From assembly GCF_018881655.1 (NCBI RefSeq), contig NZ_JACVPX010000003.1, positions 1-64,000 on the forward strand: a stretch of DNA of 64,000 bases, written 5' to 3'. The DNA is from Polynucleobacter sp. Tro8-14-1. Lineage in GTDB: Bacteria > Pseudomonadota > Gammaproteobacteria > Burkholderiales > Burkholderiaceae. The notes beneath the pieces were generated by a model. The model saw only the letters and a program-made list of their open reading frames with translations. It did no database searches and was not told the DNA's origin. Of the stretch, positions 1 to 7,847 are shown piece after piece (position 1 is the stretch's first letter; each line of letters opens with the position of its first letter). A program made the translations under genes and the position numbers.

Positions 1-158
1 GTTGCACGAGCAAGGCCGGCACGAACCGCAGCCTCACCTTGGCGAACGTGACGGGCAAGGCGTAAGGACACTAGGCATTGCGCTATTTCAGCGGATTGGC
101 CAAGTTGCTTTGATGCTAGGGTCAGTTCTTGATCTACGCGCATAGTTGCCTCATGCAT
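1..158 (-). CDS. XRE-family HTH regulator, N-terminal fragment cut by window edge
   Basis: Reading the minus strand from the ATG at 158 gives an open frame of 52 codons with no stop before the window edge. The segment LRLARHVRQGEAAVRAGLAR has the look of the first helices of an XRE/HipB-type helix-turn-helix (LR.AR...SQ...A..AGVSR in the family). An in-frame ATG at 143 is an alternative start. Upstream, at 215-261, lie two palindromes that look like its own operator. Such regulators often act as antitoxin or autorepressor, and a partner gene could lie just outside the window. The family call rests on one motif only. Confidence 0.6.
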   Translation of the reverse strand, partial: MHEATMRVDQELTLASKQLGQSAEIAQCLVSLRLARHVRQGEAAVRAGLARA

Positions 159-214
159 TTTGTTAAGTATGAGACGTTAATATACCTGTTTATACTCCAT
201 AGGTCAATAAATAT

Positions 215-261
215 GACTCATAAATAAGTCCTTAAGTATATTATGGACTCATTTATGAGTC
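215..261. promoter_or_regulatory. Paired palindromic operators upstream of the XRE gene
   Basis: GACTCATAAATAAGTC (215-230) and GACTCATTTATGAGTC (246-261) are each near-perfect 16-bp palindromes, and one is the reverse complement of the other with a single mismatch. Their centres are 31 bp apart, about three helical turns, so two dimers would sit on the same DNA face. They lie 57 bp from the start codon of the XRE-type gene at 158, and autoregulation by that protein is the simplest reading. This is inference from symmetry; no consensus for this regulator is known to me. Confidence 0.55.
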
Positions 262-348
262 ATTTAATGATTTACAGTAGAAAATTTAGGCTTGTAATTC
301 CGTCAAAGGGACACCTCTTTACCGGACAGATTCTCCGCCAGTACTTAA

Positions 349-377
349 AAATAAAGGGGCTCTATGCCCCTTTATTT
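349..377. terminator. Bidirectional intrinsic terminator
   Basis: The stem AAATAAAGGGGC (349-360) pairs with GCCCCTTTATTT (366-377) across a 5-nt loop. T-rich tails follow on both strands. It sits just past the stop of the minus-strand lipoprotein gene and most probably ends that transcript. Confidence 0.8.
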
Positions 378-401
378 ATTTCAATCACACTGATCGAGCT
401 A

Positions 402-950
402 TCAATTAAATCCATTCACTGCCTGCATATAACCTTGGATATATTGTGGCGACACAAAAAGCTCAGTCTTCATTCCATTCTTAGCGGATAGGGTGATGAT
501 GAAACCCTTCTTCATCTTATCCTTTAGGAATGCCTCGGGCAATTGGATAGAGACGACTTCTCTAAAGATGCAACCTCTGTCACCACAAGCGCCAGCTTCT
601 CTACCAACCACTTTAAATGTCGTAGCAGGTGTGTTTTCTAGCATTGCGGAATCGTAATAACGCCATTGTGAGAAATACGTTAGTTGCGCATTGAGCTCAT
701 AAGTCTTTGCCCCTTGTTTAGGCTGTTCAGTTTTGAGGCTAAACATCTCATAAGTATTGGTCGCATCCATCGTATTGATAGGTGGGCCTTGATAGGTTTT
801 CCCACCAGTTGCTGAATTAGGCGTGATGATGGTCGAGTGATAGACATCATTCACTTCCCAGCCACTAATTTTTTTATCATTCATATTGCAAGCAACCAGA
901 ACAGCGCTGATTGCTAGCAATAAAACAACTCGGTAGATGATTCGATGCAT
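402..950 (-). CDS. Predicted lipoprotein of unknown function
   Basis: A 182-residue protein with a classical lipoprotein signal: charged start MHRIIYR, hydrophobic core, then lipobox VLVAC with the lipidated cysteine at residue 21. Asn follows the cysteine rather than Asp, which favours sorting to the outer membrane. The mature part is mostly polar and contains a possible disulphide segment (ACGDRGC). No family was recognised. It lies downstream of the SDR operon on the same strand (64-bp gap) and upstream of a strong terminator, so it may be read through from that operon or be separate. Confidence 0.75.
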   Translation of the reverse strand: MHRIIYRVVLLLAISAVLVACNMNDKKISGWEVNDVYHSTIITPNSATGGKTYQGPPINTMDATNTYEMFSLKTEQPKQGAKTYELNAQLTYFSQWRYYDSAMLENTPATTFKVVGREAGACGDRGCIFREVVSIQLPEAFLKDKMKKGFIITLSAKNGMKTELFVSPQYIQGYMQAVNGFN

Positions 951-1014
951 ATAAAGCTCCTAAAGAATCATCAAATCATACTATCCCTTAAGCTCGGGGC
1001 TGGAATTCTGGGAC

Positions 1015-1839
1015 TTAGACGTATTTCCCGGTGAGGCCGCCATCAACCACCAGCTCAGTGCCTGTAATGTAGGCTGCGGCATCTGAGACCAGAAAGGCGC
1101 AAGCGTGTGCCACATCCCAGGCTGTTCCAGAGCGTCCCATGGGTACCTGCTTATCACGTGCGGCACGAGCCTCATCTAGACCATTTTCAGAAAACATCCT
1201 CGCTACAGTATTGGCAATGCGTGGAGTATCTATAAGGCCAGGCACTACTGTATTGGCTCGAATGCCTTTATCGGCGTATTGCTGAGCAATCATCCGAATA
1301 AATTGGGTATTAGCAGCCTTGGTTACGCTATAGGCTAAATGTGGGTAGCCCAAATAGCGCATGCCCGCCACTGAAGAGATGGCAATAATATTGCCGGTAC
1401 CGCGCGCCACCATTTCAGGCAAGACCTCTTGGGCTGCAAGTAGGAGGCTGCGCACATTTACCTTGTGAATGCGATCAAAATCTTCAGCGCTGGTTTCCAT
1501 TGGTCCGCCAACTTTCCCTATGCCCACGTTGTGGTGCAGTACATCAACAGGACCAAATTGTTTACGAGCCTCGTCAAAGAGTCTTGTTACATCAAGTTCT
1601 TCAGAAACATCCCCAACAAAAGTCTGCGCTATACCGCCTTCATCAAGAATGATCTTGGTAGTTTCTTCTGCAGATGCTTGATCTCGATCGACTACGCAGA
1701 CCTTTGCACCTAAGCGAGCATAGGTAACACATGATGCTCTACCAATACTCCATCCAGGACCAGCTGAGCCTCCACCCGATACAAAGATCACGCGATCAGT
1801 GAGATCCGTTGGTAAACCAGGAGGGTGCTTTGAACTCAT
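1015..1839 (-). CDS. SDR-family NAD(P)-dependent oxidoreductase
   Basis: Classical short-chain dehydrogenase/reductase of 274 residues. The nucleotide-binding loop is unusually long (SGGGSAGPGWSIG, residues 21-33, in place of TGxxxGxG). The NNAG motif is replaced by HNVG (103-106). The catalytic Ser near 155, Tyr170 and Lys174 (YSVTK) are present, and the C-terminus has the family's ITGTELVVDGG. It probably oxidises or reduces a hydroxy/keto group on a catabolic intermediate. It abuts the next SDR gene with no gap and is the last gene of a five-gene minus-strand operon. The substrate cannot be read from sequence. Confidence 0.85.
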   Translation of the reverse strand: MSSKHPPGLPTDLTDRVIFVSGGGSAGPGWSIGRASCVTYARLGAKVCVVDRDQASAEETTKIILDEGGIAQTFVGDVSEELDVTRLFDEARKQFGPVDVLHHNVGIGKVGGPMETSAEDFDRIHKVNVRSLLLAAQEVLPEMVARGTGNIIAISSVAGMRYLGYPHLAYSVTKAANTQFIRMIAQQYADKGIRANTVVPGLIDTPRIANTVARMFSENGLDEARAARDKQVPMGRSGTAWDVAHACAFLVSDAAAYITGTELVVDGGLTGKYV

Positions 1840-2580
1840 TTACTGACTCAAGCCAACTGTCATGCCACCACATACATATACAACCTGACCGGTTGTATAA
1901 CCCGCGCGTTGATCAAGTAGAGAGGCGACGATATGGGCCACTTCCTCTGGTTGGCCAATACGACCTAGCGGGACGCTATCCAAGATACGTTGTGTAGCAG
2001 GTGCGCCAGGTGGATTGGCGCTTTGAAAGAGTTCTGTAGCAATGGGGCCTGGCCCAATAGCATTCACCGTGATGCCATCGCTGGCCAGCTCTAAGGCCAA
2101 TGTACGAGTTAAGCCCAGCAATCCCGCTTTCGAGGTTGCATAAGAAATTCGTTCTTCTTTACCTAAAGCTGCGCGACTGGCGATATTCACAATGCGACCA
2201 AAATGAGCTGCTTTCATGGCGGGGAGTACGGCTTGTACACAAATAATGGCTGCTGCAACATTAACGCTCATAACCGCTTGAAGATCTGCAATCGTAGTCT
2301 TCTCGATTGTGGCGGGGCGCACGATTCCTGCGTTATTGACTAAACGAGTGATTGCAAATTGAGACGTTATCTTGGCTAATGCATCACGCAAAACTTTTTC
2401 ATCTGAAACATCTACTTTGATGAAGGTTTCATGCTCAGCAATATTGCCAGGGACTTCTTTATCAAGGTTAATTACATGCATGCCATACGCAATAAGGCGC
2501 TCTGTTATCGCACGCCCGATGCCGCGGCTAGCGCCAGTGACTAATACGCATTCCCTGGTTGATTTGACTTCAGAAACCAT
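1840..2580 (-). CDS. SDR-family oxidoreductase, FabG-like
   Basis: A 246-residue classical SDR, close in size and layout to 3-oxoacyl-ACP reductase FabG. It has TGASRGIG at 15-22, NNAG at 82-85, Ser135 and the YATSK catalytic motif with Tyr147 and Lys151. The stop is directly followed by the ATG of the second SDR, and its own ATG lies 2 bp after the stop of the citryl-CoA lyase-like gene, so translation is probably coupled. Placement in a CoA-ligase/lyase operon argues for a catabolic beta-hydroxyacyl or hydroxy-acid dehydrogenase rather than fatty-acid synthesis. Confidence 0.85.
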   Translation of the reverse strand: MVSEVKSTRECVLVTGASRGIGRAITERLIAYGMHVINLDKEVPGNIAEHETFIKVDVSDEKVLRDALAKITSQFAITRLVNNAGIVRPATIEKTTIADLQAVMSVNVAAAIICVQAVLPAMKAAHFGRIVNIASRAALGKEERISYATSKAGLLGLTRTLALELASDGITVNAIGPGPIATELFQSANPPGAPATQRILDSVPLGRIGQPEEVAHIVASLLDQRAGYTTGQVVYVCGGMTVGLSQ

Positions 2581-2582
2581 TA

Positions 2583-3362
2583 TTAGCCAATCTTATTGGC
2601 GCCATCCACAAACGGAATGGCATGTTCAATCGTGTCCCAAATAAAGCGACCAGATGGGCTTTGTTGCTCCTCAACAATATGGGCCACTAAGCCAGCAGAG
2701 CGGGAGATGACCGCAAAGCCACGCATCACAGCTGTAGGAATGCCAATCTCACCTAATAGGGCGGCAACCGCACCAGTGGCATTAATCGTAATGGGGCGAC
2801 CAGCCACTTCATCCACTGCTTTAGATAGGGTCTCAAGAGCTCTAATGTGATCACCTTTGAGTTCTTTCTCAGCACGGCCCATGTCTAATAGTTTGTATGC
2901 TCGTGGATCTACCGGCTTATGCAGGTGATGTCCAAAGCCAGGAACAGCACCTTTAATGCTCTTGTAATGATGCGCAATGGAAAGAGCTTCAGCGTATTGG
3001 TCTTTGGCGGCAATGATGCGATCAAGCAAGGCGGAGCAGTTTTCCATTGTGCCAATAAAGGAACTACCAACAGCCAACAGGCCTGCAGATACAGCCCCTT
3101 GAAGGTTCTCTGGAGCGCTCATATAGATCAAGCGTGTGGCGATTGCACTGGGCGTTAGGCCATGCTCCATCAGCACAATGAGCACCACATCAGTAATGCG
3201 AATATCAACACCTCGAGGCTGTCTACCCAGAATCTGCATCAGCATGACTTCGGTGAATGTTTTCTTACCCATCAAATCCTCTACTAAATCCGCATCGCGA
3301 TAATGCAAGCTAGTGAGAGTGTGAGTACACAAGCCTGTAACGGGGGTTTTTTTGGAAGTCAT
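2583..3362 (-). CDS. Citryl-CoA lyase / citrate synthase-like protein
   Basis: This 259-residue protein matches only the catalytic C-terminal part of citrate synthase, as do stand-alone citryl-CoA lyases. Visible motifs are EHGLTPS (66-72, first active-site His) and PGFGHHLHKPVDPRA (141-155, second His cluster and phosphate-binding region). It is about 170 residues shorter than a normal citrate synthase. Expected chemistry is reversible cleavage of a citryl-CoA-like thioester to acetyl-CoA and a keto acid. Neighbouring CoA synthetase and dehydrogenases suggest it cleaves an activated substrate in a degradative pathway. Exact substrate unknown. Confidence 0.75.
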   Translation of the reverse strand: MTSKKTPVTGLCTHTLTSLHYRDADLVEDLMGKKTFTEVMLMQILGRQPRGVDIRITDVVLIVLMEHGLTPSAIATRLIYMSAPENLQGAVSAGLLAVGSSFIGTMENCSALLDRIIAAKDQYAEALSIAHHYKSIKGAVPGFGHHLHKPVDPRAYKLLDMGRAEKELKGDHIRALETLSKAVDEVAGRPITINATGAVAALLGEIGIPTAVMRGFAVISRSAGLVAHIVEEQQSPSGRFIWDTIEHAIPFVDGANKIG

Positions 3363-3385
3363 AATCTATCGGTATTAACTATTGG

Positions 3386-4894
3386 CTAGGAAGGAGTTTG
3401 AAGTTTTTGAATCACAGCACTCTTCAGCAACTTACCCACATTAGAGCGAGGCAAGCTTTCATAGAAGTGAACGCGTTTGGGGGTTTGAACCGGACCCAGT
3501 AAATTGCGAACAAATGCAATCAGTTCTGCTTCATCGGTTTTTTGTCCGGGATGTAATTGCACTGCAGCCTGTACAGTTTCCCCCCATTTTTCATCAGGGA
3601 GACCGAAGACAAGGCATTCGTGAACAGCAGGGTGCTGACTTAAGGCATTCTCAACATCCACTGGGTAGACATTAAATCCGCCAGTAATCACGATGTCCTT
3701 GAGGCGATCCTTGAGATACAAAAACCCACGTTCATCAATCAGGCCGCGGTCACCGGTATGAAGCCAGCCATCGATAATCGTTTCAGCAGTCTTTTCAGGC
3801 ATGCGCCAATAGCCACTCATCAGCAGATCACCTCGGGCAACCACTTCACCGATTTCACCGGTAGGTAATAGCTTTCCTTCGGGAGACATGATGGCCACAT
3901 CACTAAACCAAGTGGGTCTGCCAACGGCTGCCCAGTTGTTGGGATCTTCAAAATCCTCAGGCCGCATGACCGTCAAAATTTGCGGCGCTTCGGTTTGACC
4001 ATAGGTCGTACCCAATACTGGGCCAAAGAAATCACGCACCTTACGCACTTGTTCTGGAGGCATTGGCGCGCCGCCATAAATCAGCCTGCGTAACTTTGGA
4101 AAATCGTTTCTAGATGCATTGGGTAATGCCATCAACATATAAACAAGGGTTGGCGGCATAAAGCAGACAGTGCCGCGACGCTCACGAAACGCAGTTCTCA
4201 CCACTTCAGCTCCTGCACCATCCATAATCACATGACAACCACCTTGCGCCAAGATCGGAACAATATAGGTAGATGTGCCATGCGTAATCGGAGCGGCAAC
4301 AACATAGCGCTCATGCTCATCAAATCCCCATACCTGAATCTGATTGCTGATGTTTGCCATCCAAGCGCGATAGGGCTGCATTACACCCTTAGGAGCCCCA
4401 GTAGTGCCACCGGTAAATTTAATGGCCTGAATTGCATCTAGGGGTAATTCAAAAGAAGGTTGCGGCGCATCTTCATGCAATTGAATTAATTCGTTCATAC
4501 TCCGCGCAGAAGCATCAGAGTAAGTGTCTGTATAAATCCATGCTCCCGCAGCGCCTTTCAGTAACGCTTGATTAGCGGCATCTAAAATCATAATAGAAGG
4601 CTCTGTGACATTAACAATGCGCTGAATCTCAGGGTGGGTGCTCTTAGGGTTCAGAGGTACCCATACCTTGCCGCAAGCCAAAATAGCTAGCAGGGCAGTA
4701 ATGTGATCATCACTGTTACCCGCGCAAATAGCTACCCGACTCTGTAAGGTTGGATCTAATGCGGTAAGCCCCGCTGCTAGTGCTTTAACACGCTTAGCTA
4801 AGGTGGCGTAATGAATGGGGCCACTCGGTGTATCAATGGCAATGCGATCGGGCCAACGCTGTGCGGCCCTCCAAAAAAAATCAATCGGAAACAT
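3386..4894 (-). CDS. Acyl-CoA synthetase (AMP-dependent ligase)
   Basis: A 502-residue ANL-superfamily enzyme. It shows the phosphate-binding loop KFTGGTTGAPKGVM (159-172), the A5 motif TYGQTE, the A7/A8 region HTGDRG and KDIVITGGFNVYP, and the C-terminal catalytic lysine in PRSNVGKLLK. It would activate a carboxylic acid with ATP and CoA. In this operon it probably makes the CoA thioester that the downstream lyase-like protein cleaves. Its ATG lies just 6 bp after the stop of the binding-protein gene, consistent with one transcript. Substrate specificity is not predictable by eye. Confidence 0.85.
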   Translation of the reverse strand: MFPIDFFWRAAQRWPDRIAIDTPSGPIHYATLAKRVKALAAGLTALDPTLQSRVAICAGNSDDHITALLAILACGKVWVPLNPKSTHPEIQRIVNVTEPSIMILDAANQALLKGAAGAWIYTDTYSDASARSMNELIQLHEDAPQPSFELPLDAIQAIKFTGGTTGAPKGVMQPYRAWMANISNQIQVWGFDEHERYVVAAPITHGTSTYIVPILAQGGCHVIMDGAGAEVVRTAFRERRGTVCFMPPTLVYMLMALPNASRNDFPKLRRLIYGGAPMPPEQVRKVRDFFGPVLGTTYGQTEAPQILTVMRPEDFEDPNNWAAVGRPTWFSDVAIMSPEGKLLPTGEIGEVVARGDLLMSGYWRMPEKTAETIIDGWLHTGDRGLIDERGFLYLKDRLKDIVITGGFNVYPVDVENALSQHPAVHECLVFGLPDEKWGETVQAAVQLHPGQKTDEAELIAFVRNLLGPVQTPKRVHFYESLPRSNVGKLLKSAVIQKLQTPS

Positions 4895-4900
4895 AATGAG

Positions 4901-5893
4901 TTATTCGGCTTTAGCGCCGGAAGCCTTTACAACATCTCGCCAGCGTTTAACTTCGGTTGCTTCAAATGCAGCCATTTTTTCTGGTGAACCAGGCTCTGGT
5001 GTTGCAGCCAATTCTTGAAGTCGCTGTTTAACTTCAGGGGAGTTGAGTGCTTTATTTAAGGCGGCATTTAATTGCATGATGATCGGCTTCGGCGTTCCAG
5101 CTGGCGCCACCAATGCAAACCAAGACTGCACATCAAAGCCAGGATAGCCTGACTCAGCAATAGTCGGGACATCCGGTAAAAACGGGGAGCGTTGAGCGCT
5201 AGTAACTGCAATCGCACGAAGTTTTTCGGCCTTAATATGAGGCAATGCAGAGGGCGCGTTGTCAAACATGGATTCCACTTGACCACCAAGCAAATCGGTC
5301 ACTGCAGGTGCGCTGCCTTTGTATGGAATATGGAGCATTTGAATTTTTGCTTGCATCTTAAACATTTCACCAGAGAGGTGAATAGATGATCCGCTACCAG
5401 AGGAGGCAAAGGTTACGCCATCTTTCGCATCTTTAGCATAGCGCACGTATTCTGCAAGCGTTTTTACTGGAAGATTTGGATTCACTACCAATATATTCGG
5501 AATCTTAGCAATCATGCCGATCGGCTCAAAATCTTTGATCGGGTCATAGCTTAAGTTGGGATAGAGCGTAGCGTTAATCGTATTAGCAATCGAGAAGGCG
5601 TAAAGCGTGTAGCCATCAGCCGGTGAGCGAGCCACAATTTCAGCGCCCACATTGCTATTTGCGCCTGGGCGGTTTTCTACAACGATAGATTGACCTAAGG
5701 TGTTGCCCATACCGACTGACACCAGTCTGGTTAATACATCAGTTGCACCACCAGCAGAATAGCCAACAATAATTTTGATCGGCTTGGTAGGCCAGGAGGC
5801 GTTAGATTGCGCTAGGGCCGGAATTGAAGTGGCCGTGATGAGGGCAGCAAAAACAGTCAACAAGCCTTTTTTGGGCGTGAAATGTAAAGACAT
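4901..5893 (-). CDS. Bug/TctC-family periplasmic substrate-binding protein
   Basis: Tripartite tricarboxylate transporter receptor of the Bug family, 330 residues from the chosen start. That start, MSLHFTPKK, has a very good Shine-Dalgarno (GGAGGAGATCT before ATG at 5893); an upstream in-frame ATG at 5944 lacks one. Sec signal peptide ends near PALAQ. Mature motifs are WPTKPIKIIVGYSAGG and RPGANSNVGAE, typical of the carboxylate-binding pocket. These proteins bind di- and tricarboxylates or related acids. No TctA/TctB membrane subunits are in the window, so this is an orphan receptor or shares a distant permease. First gene of the operon. Confidence 0.88.
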   Translation of the reverse strand: MSLHFTPKKGLLTVFAALITATSIPALAQSNASWPTKPIKIIVGYSAGGATDVLTRLVSVGMGNTLGQSIVVENRPGANSNVGAEIVARSPADGYTLYAFSIANTINATLYPNLSYDPIKDFEPIGMIAKIPNILVVNPNLPVKTLAEYVRYAKDAKDGVTFASSGSGSSIHLSGEMFKMQAKIQMLHIPYKGSAPAVTDLLGGQVESMFDNAPSALPHIKAEKLRAIAVTSAQRSPFLPDVPTIAESGYPGFDVQSWFALVAPAGTPKPIIMQLNAALNKALNSPEVKQRLQELAATPEPGSPEKMAAFEATEVKRWRDVVKASGAKAE

Positions 5894-6060
5894 AGATCTC
5901 CTCCAATTGGTTGGGTGCTTTAAGACAGTATTAAGAAGCCCCATTTCTTATTTATCCAGTATTTATAACACCAAAGCGGCTTAAACGCCCCAATACAGCC
6001 GCAGCCAAAGCAGTGATCCCAAATCCCTTTTATTAGGGTATCTCACTACTAAATTATTAC

Positions 6061-6090
6061 ACTTCACAACTTCACAACTTCACAAGTTGT
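6061..6090. promoter_or_regulatory. Triple 8-bp repeat merging into a palindrome
   Basis: ACTTCACA is repeated three times without interruption (6061-6084). The last copy runs into a 17-bp palindrome, ACAACTT-CAC-AAGTTGT (6074-6090). It ends 27 bp before the ATG of the small HTH gene at 6118 and is a plausible operator for that protein. The binding factor is inferred only from position. Confidence 0.45.
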
Positions 6091-6117
6091 AATATAGTGT
6101 TGTTACTGGGAGATGAA

Positions 6118-6297
6118 ATGAAGAGACAAGTACCGAAAACACATCAAGCCTTGGAGTGGGTGGGGAAGGGTATGACCGCTGCTCAAGCGGCCAGAAAGAT
6201 GCAGATTTCAGAATCCAGTGTGTATGCCGCCCTTAGAAAGACAAAGGCGAAAGAAGTGGGTTGTTGTCCAACGTGTGGTCACAAAATAAGGAACTAA
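6118..6297 (+). CDS. Small HTH protein with C-terminal CxxC motif
   Basis: A 59-residue protein starting at ATG 6118, preceded by GGGAG at suitable spacing; a GTG at 6097 would add seven residues but lacks that site. The centre, MTAAQAARKMQISESSVYAALRK, reads as a helix-turn-helix (first part TAAQAARKMQISESSVYA). The tail has CCPTCGHKI, half of a zinc-ribbon knuckle, so metal binding would need a dimer. It may be a minimal DNA-binding regulator acting on the palindrome upstream. The next gene begins 1 bp after its stop. No named family was recognised. Confidence 0.7.
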   Translation: MKRQVPKTHQALEWVGKGMTAAQAARKMQISESSVYAALRKTKAKEVGCCPTCGHKIRN

Positions 6298-6298
6298 G

Positions 6299-6598
6299 AT
6301 GAAAAAGACTCTATTAGCAGCCGTAACAATCTCTGTTGCTGCATTCGCTTATGCGAATACATCTCCGTCAGATTCTTCTGAGTTAGTAAATCAGCAGTGC
6401 AAGATATCTGCTGAAGCGGTATCCACTTTGAAGGGTCTTCGTTACGGCAATACTGCAATCCGCAAAGATGTATCTACATTAATTAATGCCAGCCTTAAGA
6501 CTCCAGAAAATCGCGAGCTGGCGCAGAAGACCTTGAACCTCATGGTTGACGATAAGACAGCTGATACACGGGGTTTAGAGGGTAAGTACTGCTCTTAA
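6299..6598 (+). CDS. Small exported protein of unknown function
   Basis: A 99-residue protein with a Sec signal peptide (MKKTLLAAVTISVAAFAYA, cleavage probably after AYA). The mature part is about 80 residues, largely helical by composition, with two cysteines (NQQCKIS near the start and KYCS at the end) that could form a disulphide bridge in the periplasm. Its ATG lies 1 bp after the stop of the HTH gene, so the two are very likely co-transcribed and translationally coupled. No family recognised. Confidence 0.7.
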   Translation: MKKTLLAAVTISVAAFAYANTSPSDSSELVNQQCKISAEAVSTLKGLRYGNTAIRKDVSTLINASLKTPENRELAQKTLNLMVDDKTADTRGLEGKYCS

Positions 6599-6621
6599 GG
6601 AGTTCAGTCTGATTTTGTAAG

Positions 6622-7083
6622 GTGGCACATAACGCTGAATGTCCTGATTGTGGAAATATGCGGGCATTGTTTAATCAGTGTCCGCATTGCGGTTCTGTCA
6701 ATTTTCCTATCTTGAGCTCAGATACGATTGAGCTCAATATTAAGCAAGATGGGCCATATGTTGAAGAGGCGTTAGAGCGGCTGACCGACTATTTACGCAA
6801 GTCTTTAGAGGTTGGGATTAAAGCCATTGTGTTGATTCATGGATATGGATCAAGCGGTGAGGGTGGTCGAATTAAGTGGGCTATCCATGATGCGCTCGAA
6901 AATAACCGTTACTCCGACAGGGTTGACGAATACCATTTTGGCGAAGATGTAGCTTTTGGCAGTGAGTCCTACCATGCCCTGCTCAAACGCCGTCCTGGTC
7001 TGAAGCGATATCTCAAGCGATTTAAAGAGGGTAATGCTGACATGACAGTTTTATTGCTGGGATCTCAGGCTAGAAGTGCTTAG
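6622..7083 (+). CDS. Zinc-ribbon plus Smr-domain protein
   Basis: Start is GTG at 6622; an in-frame TGA at 6610 excludes a longer form. The N-terminus carries a four-cysteine zinc ribbon (CPDCG ... CPHCG, residues 7-24). Residues ~40-150 form a small MutS-related (Smr) domain: the strand IVLIHGYGSSGEGG matches the HGxG motif that marks the Smr nuclease loop, and the C-terminal ADMTVLLLG fits its last strand. Smr domains bind or nick branched DNA or RNA. The ribbon fusion suggests nucleic-acid targeting. The ribosome-binding site is weak. Confidence 0.7.
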   Translation: MAHNAECPDCGNMRALFNQCPHCGSVNFPILSSDTIELNIKQDGPYVEEALERLTDYLRKSLEVGIKAIVLIHGYGSSGEGGRIKWAIHDALENNRYSDRVDEYHFGEDVAFGSESYHALLKRRPGLKRYLKRFKEGNADMTVLLLGSQARSA

Positions 7084-7130
7084 AATAGGATTATTGGTAT
7101 TAATGCCTCATCTATTAGGAATCCATTTCC

Positions 7131-7472
7131 ATGACTGCTAAGAAACTCGAACATTCAGATTCACATGATGCCAAGCAAGTTGGCGCAGAAAGTCTCATCG
7201 GCGAATTCAAGGCCTTGATGGCTGATGCTGAGGCTTTGATTAAAGCGACAGAAGACCATCCAGGCGCTGCCGTCACATCTATTCGTAATAAAGCATTAGA
7301 AACTATTGCTGGTGCCAAAGAAAGTCTCTCAGGTGTCGAGGGTAAGGTGCTTGATAAGGCAAAGGTGGTTGCTGATGGCACAGATGATTTCGTGCATCGC
7401 AATCCCTGGGAGGCTGTCGGTGTTGCGGCTGGCTTAGGTTTGCTGATTGGCTTATTCATTGGACGCCGCTAG
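7131..7472 (+). CDS. DUF883 / YqjD-ElaB-like membrane-anchored protein
   Basis: A 113-residue protein. The first ~85 residues are polar, helical and rich in Ala/Glu/Lys. The C-terminus, NPWEAVGVAAGLGLLIGL followed by FIGRR, is the signature of the YqjD/ElaB family. In E. coli these are tail-anchored inner-membrane proteins that bind ribosomes in stationary phase. It is the first of three genes with the yqjD-yqjE-yqjK order. Confidence 0.85.
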   Translation: MTAKKLEHSDSHDAKQVGAESLIGEFKALMADAEALIKATEDHPGAAVTSIRNKALETIAGAKESLSGVEGKVLDKAKVVADGTDDFVHRNPWEAVGVAAGLGLLIGLFIGRR

Positions 7473-7478
7473 TTCTCT

Positions 7479-7847
7479 ATGTCACAAGAAAACTTACTTT
7501 CCTCCATCAAAGGTCTTGCTTCTACCGGGGTATCAATAGCCCAAACCCGCTTAGAACTATTATCGCTTGACGTTCAAATCGCTAGAAGCAAATTCATCAG
7601 TTTGCTGGTGATGATTATTGGCGCCTTATTCTTCTTGTTCTTTGGCTTGGTCATGCTGGCACTGCTAATAGTGATTTATAGTTGGGAGACGGATCGAATG
7701 ATGGCGCTCGGTTTACTAGCTGGAGCATTCCTATCCATTGGGTTAATTTTGACCCTCTTAATTACCCAGTCATTACGCAAGATGCCAAGATTGTTTGAGG
7801 CTTCAATTACTGAGTTGGCCAAAGATCGCGCAGCCCTTTCAAAATGA
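7479..7847 (+). CDS. Phage holin-like / YqjE-family membrane protein
   Basis: 122 residues with two strongly hydrophobic segments, about 38-68 and 73-97, and an N-terminal amphipathic helix. This is the layout of the YqjE family (annotated as holin superfamily III). It lies 6 bp downstream of the YqjD-like gene and its stop overlaps the next start. It is an inner-membrane partner of the YqjD-like protein; despite the holin name there is no sign of phage origin here. Confidence 0.8.
   Translation: MSQENLLSSIKGLASTGVSIAQTRLELLSLDVQIARSKFISLLVMIIGALFFLFFGLVMLALLIVIYSWETDRMMALGLLAGAFLSIGLILTLLITQSLRKMPRLFEASITELAKDRAALSK

Noticed and set aside
296..345. GTCAAAGGGACACC...CCGGACA stretch resembling an insertion-sequence end
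   Set aside because: No transposase frame, paired terminal repeat or target duplication is visible nearby; one short motif is not enough.
243..491. 82-aa plus-strand ORF across the terminator
   Set aside because: It includes the terminator hairpin and runs into the antisense of the lipoprotein gene; no ribosome-binding site.
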